DNA of 64,000 bases from Anopheles merus. Its lineage: Eukaryota; Arthropoda; Insecta; Diptera; Culicidae. The position numbers were made by a program, and so were the translations under genes. The first letter of the stretch is position 1. Every line of letters starts with the position of its first letter. Under the pieces are notes generated by a model, which ran no database searches, was not told the DNA's origin, and saw only the letters and a program-made list of their open reading frames with translations. The stretch is from positions 13,220,798 through 13,284,797 of the forward strand of contig NC_054084.1 in the NCBI RefSeq assembly GCF_017562075.2. Direction: 5' to 3'. Below are positions 24,175 through 34,394 of this stretch, one piece after another.

Positions 24175-26184
24175 ATGGCACACAAAACCACACTGTGGAG
24201 GTGTCACTGTTGGGCGTTGGTCCGCACCCTGTTACTCTCAACCTTGCTGGTGGTGGTGCTGTGGCCCGCCGGTGAAGCGAATGCCCTGCCGTACGGTGCA
24301 GCCGACATCGAGCTGGACGAGGCAAACGATGCCGTCTCGCTGACCGCTTGCTACGTGGAGGACCTGCGCAACATCCGCGAACACTCGCAGAACCCGCTCG
24401 TCATTCAGATCAATCACTGCTACCTGCAGGAGCTACCGAACGCGATCTTCATACGCTTCACCGATCTGCAGGTGCTGGAAATTTGTGACAGCCGCGTGAA
24501 CAACCTGCAAGACTTTGCCCTCAACGGGCTGCGCAACATCGAGTCGTTGAACCTTTCGCGCAACAATCTCACCACGATCAAGTCCTGGAGCGATCACGAT
24601 CTCGACACGCTGCAGGTGCTCGATCTGCGCCGCAATCTTATCCGCTCGATCGACGAGCTTTCCTTCCAGCGCTATCCGGGGCTGGTGAAGCTCAGCTTGG
24701 CCGTGAACTTCATCACCACCATCCCGGACGGGACGTTCAAGCCGGTGGCAAATCTGAAGAATCTCAACCTGGGCAAGAACCTGCTAACCACCATCGAGGA
24801 GGGTACGCTGCGCGGGCTGAACAAGCTGACGCACGTCGCGTTCCATCACAACCGTATCCGCACGATCCATCCGTTCGCGTTCGTCGGCAACGGCCATCTG
24901 AAGGTGTTGCAGCTGCAGGGCAACCAGCTCGGATCGTTCGAGCCGGACCTGTTCGGCAATCTGCCGCGGCTTACCTTCCTGAACGTGAGCAGCAACGAGC
25001 TGGAGACGGTGGGGAATTTGAGCTTCAAGAACAGTGGCGATCTGCGCGTGCTCGATCTCAGCTACAATCGCATCGGCCTGCTGGAAGACAACAGCCTCAA
25101 GGGACTTTATGATTTGGAGGTAACAAACAAAAAACATTAAATTCTCAGTAACACTTATACATGACACGCTTATCTCTTCCATCTCGCAAACAGGCGCTCA
25201 ACGTCAGCCACAATCAGCTCGCAACGGTTAGCAAATATGTGCTGAAGGATTGCGCTAATCTGCGCGATCTCGATCTCTCCGGCAACAGGCTGGACTACGT
25301 GGGGCTGAAGCTGTCCAGCGCTACGCCCCGGCTGGTGCGGCTAAACCTCTCTCGCAACGCGATCGGTGAGATCGAGCGGGACGTGTTTGAAGATCTGCCG
25401 AAGCTGCACACGCTCGACCTTGCCCACAACCAGCTGACGGATGACGCCTTCCTGTGGTCGCTGATGAATCTCAGCGTGCTGAACATGAGCCAGAACGGGT
25501 TCCGCAAGATCAACGCCTCGTTGCTGGAGAGTCTGACGCTGGCCGAGCTGTACGATAATCCCTGGGACTGTCGGTTCCTGGTGCAGGAGCTGGCCCACCA
25601 CAGCAGCAGTGTGATCTATGGCAAGAACTACCTGGTAGAGGATACGGGCCGTATACTGACCGCGACCGGTATCGAGTGTACGGACGAACGGGGCAAGCAT
25701 CGTGACATTGTGGTGGTTGAACCACCGGCCAAACCTTCGCCCGATGAGATGGTCAGTAGATTTTGAGCGTACGATGAAGCTTGACCAAAAACGCTAACAT
25801 GTATAACGTATGTGTTCCGCTTTCGATTAGGAATTTCAACGGTACAAATTCTTCCACGAAGGGCACGTCGACACACGCCCCATTCAGGACAACTTTGACA
25901 CCAAATCCACCGTCATATGGCTAATGTCCGGTGCGATCGCAGTGTTCGGTGCGTTCAAGCTGATCCAGCTGCTGCTGCGACACTCGGAACACCAGAGCGA
26001 AAAGTGGCGCCTCGCCCAGCACGTAAGTAGCGACGAGGATCATGAAGCGGCGCGGCACTACTCGAGTGTCGGCAGCCCGGCCAGCCCTACCTCGCCCAAC
26101 TCGGCCACCTCCGGTGGGTTTAACTTCTTCCTTACCGTGCCCCATCAGGGTGGTATGAGACAATACTCACCAACGATAAAATAG
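24175..26184 (+). CDS. leucine-rich-repeat single-pass transmembrane protein (618 aa, three exons)
   Basis: Coding exons are 24,175-25,119, 25,194-25,751 and 25,831-26,184. The introns are 74 and 79 nt with GT..AG ends, and both junctions are phase 0. The protein starts with a hydrophobic signal peptide (about residues 1-37). Tandem leucine-rich repeats of the LxxLxLxxN type follow to about residue 435, for example LQVLDLRRNLI, LKNLNLGKNLL and LRDLDLSGNRL. A carboxy-terminal cap comes next (DNPWDC at 436-441, second cysteine at 477). A membrane segment at about 527-550 (STVIWLMSGAIAVFGAF) precedes a 68-residue serine/proline-rich cytoplasmic tail. This architecture is typical of insect cell-surface adhesion or recognition proteins, but I cannot name the orthologue. 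Codons are GC-rich at third positions. The first intron interrupts one repeat between LE and AL. The ATG at 24,175 is the first in this frame. Ligand and tissue are unknown. Confidence 0.93.
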
Positions 26185-26433
26185 ATAGTCAGTCAGTGTA
26201 TGTATGGTGTATGTTTGTTTTGGGTTAAGCGTTTCAATTCCACTGGATGTGATTGTGATCTAGCACTGTGAGGATCGTTGTGTATCGTTTCATAGCTTTT
26301 TTTTTTGGGCTAGAACTTTGAGATCAGTGCATATTAACGTGTGATTTATCTAAGTTGTCTGTACTTCCGTCCCACAGTTGTAAGCATATTGTAATGTGTA
26401 TGTGTAATGTTTAGTGAAGTAAAGCGGAGCTCT

Positions 26434-26512
26434 AATAAAAATGAACGTAAAAACTTAACATCTGTTTACCTGTGAAGCTAACTGTGTCGTTAATTTGTAT
26501 TAACACAATAAA
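26434..26512 (+). terminator. polyadenylation signals of the leucine-rich-repeat gene
   Basis: AATAAA at 26,434-26,439 and again at 26,507-26,512, about 250 and 325 nt after the stop codon. The second is followed by a T-rich stretch (TTGTCTTTTTTTG). Either could specify the 3' end. Confidence 0.55.
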
Positions 26513-26778
26513 TATTTGTAATTGTCTTTTTTTGTGTAATTTGTTTCTATCAGATTGATGGTAATTATACATAGTTATCTTCTCTCAAGGGTTATTCTGA
26601 TATGGATGAAATCAAACAATAGCGAAATGAGCAAATATTTGAAGTCTATTGTTTGTGAATGCAAAAAAGGTTTGAAACTCGAATGATCCATGCTTGTACT
26701 ACAAATACTATTAAGTCGTTTTAAACTATCCTGAGCGTGTTAACAAAAAATACTTTCCATAGTTTACCATTTTAAATG

Positions 26779-27156
26779 CAGTAGAACGTCGATTATCCGA
26801 GGACGGATTAACGGGTAAGCGGCTTAACCGTGTGCATGAATTTGACAGATGGTCTAGCGTGTCGAACGTTTTCTGCGATGATCGGGTTAGCAAAAACATT
26901 TGTTGTGCAGCTGTCTAGTGTATAGTGATATTTTTTTATTTCAGTTTTGGTAAAAGACATTTGTTAAATCTATTGTTATTGATTCAAAAAAGATTCCACT
27001 AGTCATAAATCGATTGGTTTAATGTGAATTTCCTAGTAAATCAGAGAATTTTATAATTTTTATATAATTTTGACATTTCTTGGACCATTATCCTTGGAAA
27101 TCGTTTAACCGGCATCTATCCGGTCCCGAACTGCCCGGATAATCGACGTTCTACTG
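26779..27156. mobile_element. pogo/Tigger-like MITE, 378 bp
   Basis: The ends are a perfect terminal inverted repeat of about 21 bp: CAGTAGAACGTCGATTATCC at the left, with its reverse complement ending at CTACTG on the right (27,136-27,156). The similarity between GGTAAGCGGCTTAACCG and the right-end TTTAACCGG suggests longer, weaker pairing. The interior has no coding capacity. TA follows the right end, but TG precedes the left, so the expected TA target duplication is not perfect. The CAGTAG-type end is reminiscent of pogo/Tigger transposons, which is an inference. Confidence 0.75.
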
Positions 27157-27821
27157 TAGTTAGAAAAGTGAAAATCAATAACAGATGTATCATTATTCAT
27201 TTGATACGATAAATTAAATACAATTAAGCTCTAGTCAACATTACGTCACAATGATCATCTTTTGAGCGACATTGATGAGGAATTTGTTCATTTCAGGATT
27301 TAGTTTTTTTTAAGATTACATGGCTTAACCGTGTGCATGAATTTGACAGATGGTCTAGCGTGTCGAACGTTTTCTGCGATGATCGGGTTAGCAAAAACAT
27401 TTGTTGTGCAGCTGTCTAGTGTATAGTGATATTTTTTATTTCAGTTTTGGTAAAAGACATTTGTTAAATCTATTGTTATTGATTCAAAAAGATTCCACTA
27501 GTCATAAATCGATTGGTTTAATGTGAATTTCCTAGTAAATCAGAGAATTTTATAATTTTTATATAATTTTGACATTTCTTGGACCATTATCCTTGGAAAT
27601 CGTTTAACCGGCATCTATCCGGTCCCGAACTGCCCGGATAATCGACGTTCTACTGTAGTTAGAAAAGTGAAAATCAATAACAGATGTATCATTATTCATT
27701 TGATACGATAAATTAAATACAATTAAGCTCTAGTCAACATTACGTCACAATGATCATCTTTTGAGCGACATTGATGAGGAATTTGTTCATTTCAGGATTT
27801 AGTTTTTTTTTAAGATTACAT
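26821..27821. repeat. 500-bp tandem duplication
   Basis: 26,821-27,321 (501 bp) and 27,322-27,821 (500 bp) are the same sequence apart from three homopolymer length changes: T7/T6 near 26,931, A6/A5 near 26,986 and T8/T9 near 27,304. The unit starts inside the MITE, 42 bp from its left end. It runs through the MITE right end and 165 bp of flank, so the second copy carries a MITE lacking its left end (27,322-27,655). Confidence 0.97.
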
Positions 27822-28601
27822 AAACAATTAAGGCAACACATGACTACCGAGTCTTAAAAACCATGCTGGAAAACAGCACCTAACATCGCACAATATCTTC
27901 ATAGTAAACTCTATGCCATTTGTGCAATGTTTCATATTGTTAAAGTTCACTACCAAAGTGCTAAAATAATCTATTTTCATTTACAGCTATTATAGCTAAA
28001 CTTGAGCATCCAAGTAAATCATATATTGCGTTTTTCAACCGTTATGTATGGGTTGTTTAAATTGCTAGTGATTGATAAGTTTTTTTATAAAGATTTTGAG
28101 TCTTGCGACTACATTCATCTCTTTGTGCTGGTGGTGGATTTAGCTACTATGCAAATTATTGTATATGATTCGTGAAGAACACTCAGCAATTATTTACATT
28201 TAATCTTCGTACAAAGCATTCTTTTTAGCATGTTACAGTTTACGAGCCAAATTAAATTATTCCGAGAACTGTCTAAAAATTCAACAGCTCAAACTTTACA
28301 TCCTTCCGAATAGACCTAACATTCCACACACTGGACTGACTGCAACGACTTAAATGGTTTTGCGAATATAGGCATTCTTTTCATAGCGTACTTACATATC
28401 CTATTTGTTTACATGACACTATTTGTTTATTTAGTTCCATCTCCTTTTTTTGTTTTATGAAACATTTGTTATTCAATTCTTCAATGATAGTACGTTCACA
28501 ATTTTTGTTAGTTAATTAAAAAACTATGTTACCCCTTCCGTGACAATGCATTCTTGATAGACTGTTTTCTTCTATTGAGAAAACTCGTCAATCTGCAGCA
28601 T
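27822..28601. other. AT-rich non-coding stretch
   Basis: No gene, repeat or transposon end recognised. Confidence 0.5.
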
Positions 28602-28673
28602 TGCCGTGACCAGGATTCGAACCTGGGTTACTACGGCCACAACGTAGGGTCCTAACCACTAGACGATCACGGC
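28602..28673 (-). tRNA. tRNA-His (anticodon GTG)
   Basis: Read on the minus strand, it is a 72-nt cloverleaf. The acceptor stem is GCCGTGA/TCACGGC with discriminator A. The D arm is in GTCTAGTGGTTAGGAC. The anticodon stem CTACG/CGTAG encloses TTGTGGC (anticodon GTG). The T arm is CAGGTTCGAATCCTG. There is no intron. A TTTT terminator lies about 20 nt downstream (GAGTTTTCTC). The extra 5' G of mature tRNA-His is not encoded, as expected for eukaryotes. Confidence 0.97.
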
Positions 28674-29210
28674 TATCGGGGTGTACATATTCATACGTTA
28701 AGACCTTTGAAGAGAATCGATGTAAAATATTCAAACCTGTGAGCAATGAGGGCGAATTTCAATGTTTTGAGCGTATACAGTTTCAACGTTAAGCACTGGT
28801 TTGCAATAAATTGCAAAATTCAAATCAAGCATTCAGAAATCACTTAGCATTCAGAAGCTATTTTTAGCTAGCTTTTGACTCTACAATAAAAATTTGTATC
28901 GGTATCATAAAAAAACGCAACCAAACCGCATCAAGCAATGTCAGCACTTTTCAACCCTACACTTCTCCTTTATAATCGAGTCAACGGGTTTACCCGTTTA
29001 TTGCGTGCATATTTACCCCGCTTTTCACCCATACCAATGTTGTCCATTTACAATACATACACACCCCGAATACATGCGTCGGTAGCAGTCAGCAAATATG
29101 CATTTCATCGTTATCATCGTTAGCAGTGTGGTCAAAGTGTTTGTTTAAAGCGTTGTTGTTGATGTTTGCAAATCGTTTCTAAACGCATCAGCTATCAAGT
29201 TCTCCTTATA
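28674..29210. other. 537-bp spacer between divergent tRNA-His genes
   Basis: AT-rich sequence without ORFs of note. The short flanks next to each tRNA are not identical, so only the gene bodies are duplicated. Confidence 0.5.
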
Positions 29211-29282
29211 GCCGTGATCGTCTAGTGGTTAGGACCCTACGTTGTGGCCGTAGTAACCCAGGTTCGAATCCTGGTCACGGCA
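29211..29282 (+). tRNA. tRNA-His (anticodon GTG)
   Basis: Identical over 72 nt to the minus-strand gene at 28,602-28,673, with acceptor GCCGTGA/TCACGGC, anticodon loop TTGTGGC and T arm CAGGTTCGAATCCTG. The two are transcribed away from each other. No T-run of four or more occurs until about 29,361, so its trailer would be unusually long (about 80 nt) unless a weak terminator is used. Confidence 0.97.
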
Positions 29283-31024
29283 ATGTCTCGCACATTCCCT
29301 ACTTAAACGAAGCAGGGGTTGTGCAACAGAACATTGTCACGGAAAGGAGTGAAAATCCTCTTTTGCCTCTCTCCTCAACGTGTCATAACGTCACAAAAAA
29401 ACAATTTCTATTTTCCATGCTTGAATGAAGTACGTGATGAGCTAGCATTTTGTCGGAAAAACAACTTCCCCTTGCATACGTGTTCCGTCCTACTCCCCGT
29501 ACCCCATGCTTTTCAATGCACATATATATTTTTTTATATATCCGCCTGACCTACATACCGCGCATCTAACCGCGCGAGGGGCGCTTTAATCCGTGGCAAA
29601 TAGTTTTCCACCGTAAGCCACGCGTGGGTTGCTGCAGCAGAAATATTGCTACCCATTCGTCGAGGTTCAGTTGCAGCCGCAATCATCCACTCCACAAACA
29701 GTGCAGGCCGAGTACGCTCGGTTATAGTTTTGCGTTCGTGTTTTATTTCCGTTCCGGTACGCTTACGCGGAAGATGATGCTTTTCTTTCACTTTCTGTCT
29801 TTTCGGTTTCGTTCCGGCTCGCTCCAGCCGGCAGTAAAGAGCGGAAAACGAGAAAAACACACACAAACAGAGAGACACTCACAAATAAACCGAAACCGGA
29901 AGCTTAGCGTAAGCCATTTTCCACCAACCGTTGATGGGCAGCAGTTGAAATGGCCGGCAGGCGTTTTGAGTGGCAGACTGGATGCGACTTCCGGATTTGC
30001 AATAAATTTCGGTCACGAACAAGACCTTCAACCACGTGCACGGTGCTAAGAAAAACGGGTTCCACTTGAATGGGTTGAATCTGTGAAGAAAACACAGCCC
30101 AGAACGCAAGGCCACCCATTGGATGGCGAGGGGGACCATGTGGGGGATTGGGGGTGGGGTTTGATGATGGCTTAAGCTTGCCCTACTTCAAGGCACGCAA
30201 AATGTAAGCAGTGCCGGGGAGATAAGTTTTTATTACGCTGTCTGGCTGGCGATGGCTTTGGGCTTAATGAACCGGAAGCGCAAGTGTCAGATAAGTTACG
30301 AATCGCATAAAGCACCGGGTGGTGTTGTGCGGATGATTTTGGAGGAAAATTTTCGCCTCCAAACCTGCGCCCTCCATTGTTCCCGGGACAGTGGGTGAGA
30401 CTGAACTCTGTCGGGAAGAGGATGCGCGTTCAGTGAGATGGAACATTGGAGTTGTGTTTTTTTTTTGCTGATGTTTTTGGAACGCAAAGTCTTTAGCAAA
30501 GACCGTACACACACTGAGGATCGATCTGTTTTTCATGCTTGGATCACCGTTTGCTTCCATGTTGTTACAATGGCAATGTTAACGAAAACACTTCCGCACT
30601 TAGGCAATGGAATGAAAGGATGTGTTAGTTCCAGCTGAGGAGATTATGAGTTTGAAGGGGTTTGTTTTTCTTCTGGCTACAGATTTTATCCAGCCAGTTT
30701 TTCTTACATTTTTTTCTGATATTTTCTTTTGCACAAACAGATGCTTCACGACTTTTTTTGTGAAATATATGTTTATAGTAACAATTCCTTCAAGTAAATC
30801 TATTTTTAAATGATCTTGTTTATTTTTAGTGATACATAAAATAGAAATCACGAATACAAATATGATGAACTACACATTTATAACCTTCTTGCTCGTTTTG
30901 ATTCTATAAAACCTTGGTGAAATCTTGGTATTGAACATATTTTAACAGATTCTTGTTTTTGTTAAACATTGCTTAAGCGTTTTTCCATCATTCACAATAT
31001 TTTTTTCCCATGTATTCGACTGAT
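29283..31024. other. non-coding stretch
   Basis: Moderately GC-rich at 29,440-30,620, then AT-rich. Overlapping short ORFs occur on both strands without family signatures. No gene called. Confidence 0.45.
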
Positions 31025-31234
31025 AGCCGGTCTCGTAGTACAGTCGTCAACTCGTACGACTTAACAACATGCCCGCCATGGGTTCAAGCCCCAAATGGAC
31101 CGTGCCGCCATATGTAGGACTGACTATCCTGCTATGGGGAGATCAATAAGTCAATGAAAGCCAAACCCACAAGTAGTGTGGTACAGGCAGGCCTTGACCG
31201 GCAACGGTTGTTGAGCCAAAAGAAGAAGAAGAAG
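31025..31234 (+). mobile_element. SINE, tRNA-headed, tail type B
   Basis: Full copy. The head AGCCGGTCTCGTAGTACAGT contains a slightly altered A box, the B box is GGTTCAAGCCCC, and the body is GGACCGTGCCGCCATATGTA. The 3' end is GGCAGGCCTTGACCGGCAAC, then GGTTGTTG and (GAA)n. Confidence 0.9.
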
Positions 31235-34205
31235 ATTCGACTGATAAATTTCTATGTCCCTTTTTAATAAGAACTTTGGTGATTAAGTAATTGCAATTTT
31301 TACAAGTAATGCTTCAATATTGCTAATTTGCAGCCCAACTCTGTCATACTCCGATTAGTATCGACCTACTTGAAGTAAATTGAATTACACAGCAATCATA
31401 ATTTCTAATCCCTATAAGGTATTCCACTCTCTCCATTGTAGTGTGTCAGCTATAAATTACGTAACGACAACGATGATAACTCCCTTAATTACAAATTTTT
31501 ATGATGCAATCAAATCTCTTCTATTGCTATTAACGGTTTGAGGGAACAATGCCTATCCACTCTTTTTACAATTCCTTCAACCACCATTGCTCAGCTTTAC
31601 ATTATTTATTTGAATAAAATATAAATTTATTCTTCTCCTTCCGGAATTTTTTTATGCAGGATAAACGGTGCAAATTCTCTGCTTTTGAGACTTAATTCAT
31701 TACTACACAGCCTGATTACGACTGTAGTTAAAAATCTATTACTATTTTACAGAATTGGAAGAACAATATTGAGTATCAGGAGCATCGTGTATTTGAATAT
31801 CAATCTCCAACCCAACCAGCCTTATGAAAAACACGCAACATTGAAAGTCATGTTTCCTCCCGTTGGACGTTACGTTATTTACGGATGCTCCCTTTTTTTC
31901 AAATCTTACTGTTGAATAGACACCTTTTTCGCAAAGAAATGTAACTTTGGACATGTGGAAAACAAGACGTCCGGCAAGGACATAGTACGAATTCCTTGCA
32001 TTTTACTAAATTTCCAACATTTATAGTGAAAATAAAATCTTAAAATAATTATTCAATCAATGTAAAAGGACTCCCGCCCAATGACCGCGGCACCACTTAT
32101 TACCATTGACACAGCATAGGCTGCATTAATCTTCGGTGCAAACAGATTGACTCATTGTGTGCTATTGATAATCGTTTGCCCGAAGTGCATTGCCTTTGAA
32201 AGTGCATTGGTGTTGTGCCCTATAATGTAATCCTCTCTTTTCCTAACATTCACGTACAAACACGCGCCGTAGATCGACACGTACACCCAAATGAATAGGC
32301 CACTGTAGTAATTAATTGATCACGAAATCGGTACACTAAGCCTACCACTATGCCGTGCCATGCATTGGGGAGCCAAATTGGGGGTGCCCCATTTCAACCG
32401 AAATCGCTGTAAATTGAACCATCGGCAAACCAAATTGCAAGCGAACTTAGCGTGCAGATCAAATATTAATAATTAATCGCTTGACCGTTTGATTTGCGCC
32501 GTGTGCGCGTGTGTCTGTGTGTTTGTGTTCGGCAACAACAAGGTTCTATCGACGAATGGAGGCCGATTTCCACGACTGAGTTGCACTCCTGTGCATGGTG
32601 CTCCGGGGAAAGCGAACGGTTGTGCTAGCCGAAGAGTGCCTTTCTGCCAAGCGAACATCCGGCGGTTACGCGGAATTCCCGTCCGCCTAACACACTCTAA
32701 TTATTGTGCTCGAAACGTTCAAAAACACGCCGACAGGGAAGCAGAGCAGAGGCGATGCTACGCTACGAGCCAGCGCCGCACGAATCAAACGAAACCAATC
32801 GAACCGTACCACGGTCTGTGCGGTAGTCAGAGATAATTAAATCACGTCCAGCACGGTCCAGCGGCGACTGTGCTTTGCGGTAATAGCTTTGGAAAAGTTT
32901 GCCAATCCAGATCCGGTCCGCATTCGTTCGGCCGCGTCAGAAGAACGCCATTATTTGCACACCAGAGCCAAAGTTCGCGCTCCCCGGTGCAACCGGATAT
33001 TCTGGGTTCGCTGTTTCCATCGCACCATGCAAAAGCGTACCAACGCACCCAACTATTGGGCGAAAAACTCCTTCATTAGCGGAACGGGATATCGGATCCG
33101 CTTTTTTTTTTGTTGGGACGTGCATGTTCTATTTCCAATCGTTGCGCTCACTCCACAAGACATTAGGGGCGTTAATTTTTGGGCCTAACATTGTTAGGTT
33201 CGTTTCGGTCGGGAAGTTTAAGCAACTTTAAAACCGCACCCATTCGTAGTGTTGGCAGAATAGGATTCCAACATCTACTTTTGTGCAACATTTTCCTAGG
33301 ACTACACGTATGGTTGAAAACTTACGCAATCAAGTAAGTCAAAAAGTGGTTTAATTCAAAATGACATATGCAGCATCCGAATACCTCAATTTCAACATAC
33401 ATTTAGTTGGTTTTTCTGTTACAAAAAAAAACCTGTTAATATAGCAATGAAAGTATAGCTGAAAATAATGTTTATAATTTGTGTGTGAGTTTGTAACGAA
33501 ACAATCTGTGAGAGCACTAGTAGAATTCAATTTATATTATTTTTAGTTTGTAATACCAATCTTGAAACAATTTGTATCAACATTTTACAGCAATCGAACA
33601 GTTACTTCATGACTGAAAAGAGCTACCGCACGAGCTGACATATGATCAAAAACATCAATGAGTTTTTGAGTCACTAATCTACAAAAGTACTACAAAAGTG
33701 ATTTAGAAAAGTTGGGAAATGCCTATAATTGGTGTATCACTCTTGAAGGGATGTATGTTCCATTCCTCGGTGTTGATCAAGGTTTAAGACTTTACAATGG
33801 AATAAATAATAAGTCCTAATACTGCCATTGGCTATAACAGTCTAAAAACAAACTTCTACTCCATGCCTAAGCAGGCGTTCATGGTTGGGTTATTGATGGC
33901 AGTTTTGGTTCAAATACCCATTCTGGTCCAAATGTTGGAGAGAAAAACTCAGACGTTTCAGTGCGATGTTTCAGAGTAGTTGATAATTTCCTAATATCCT
34001 TTAACATTTGACCAGGACGGCAGTATATGTACTATCTTTTTGACTCCGTTTTATATGTTTAAAGCAAGTTTACTGTTCCCATCTCTGTTTTGTTTTATTT
34101 ATTAGTATTAAGACGGCATTATTAGGTTCTTTAAAGAAACGATCGGCTATTGAGCTTCCCAATACAATCCTATACAATTTTATAGACTATAAGTTATCTA
34201 ATTGG
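31235..34205. other. non-coding stretch
   Basis: AT-rich except for a GC-richer block at about 32,250-33,230. Short overlapping ORFs in that block (32,842-33,231) occupy several frames of both strands and none carries a recognisable feature. No gene called. Confidence 0.45.
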
Positions 34206-34394
34206 GGAGGTCCCGTGGTCGTCAACTCGTACGACTCAATAACATGCCCATCATGGGTTCATGGGTTCAAGCCTAGAATGGACCGTCCCCCCGTAGCAAG
34301 AAGGATTGTCTATCTGGCTGCGTGGTAATGAATTAAGTCTCGAAAGCCTGTATAGGCCGGCATGTCCGCGTAGGATATTACCCCCAATAGAAGT
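34206..34394 (+). mobile_element. SINE, tail type A, degraded
   Basis: The head GGTCCCGTGGTCGTCAACTC has lost about five bases of the A box. The B-box region carries a local duplication (ATGGGTTCATGGGTTCAAGC). The body is AATGGACCGTCCCCCCGTAG and the 3' part GGCCGGCATGTCCGCGTAGG, ending without a long GAA tail. It is an old copy and probably no longer transcribable. Confidence 0.88.

Noticed and set aside
24784..25182. Minus-strand ORF of 132 codons over the leucine-rich-repeat gene
   Set aside because: It is a shadow of the plus-strand exon; its codons mirror the repeated leucine codons.
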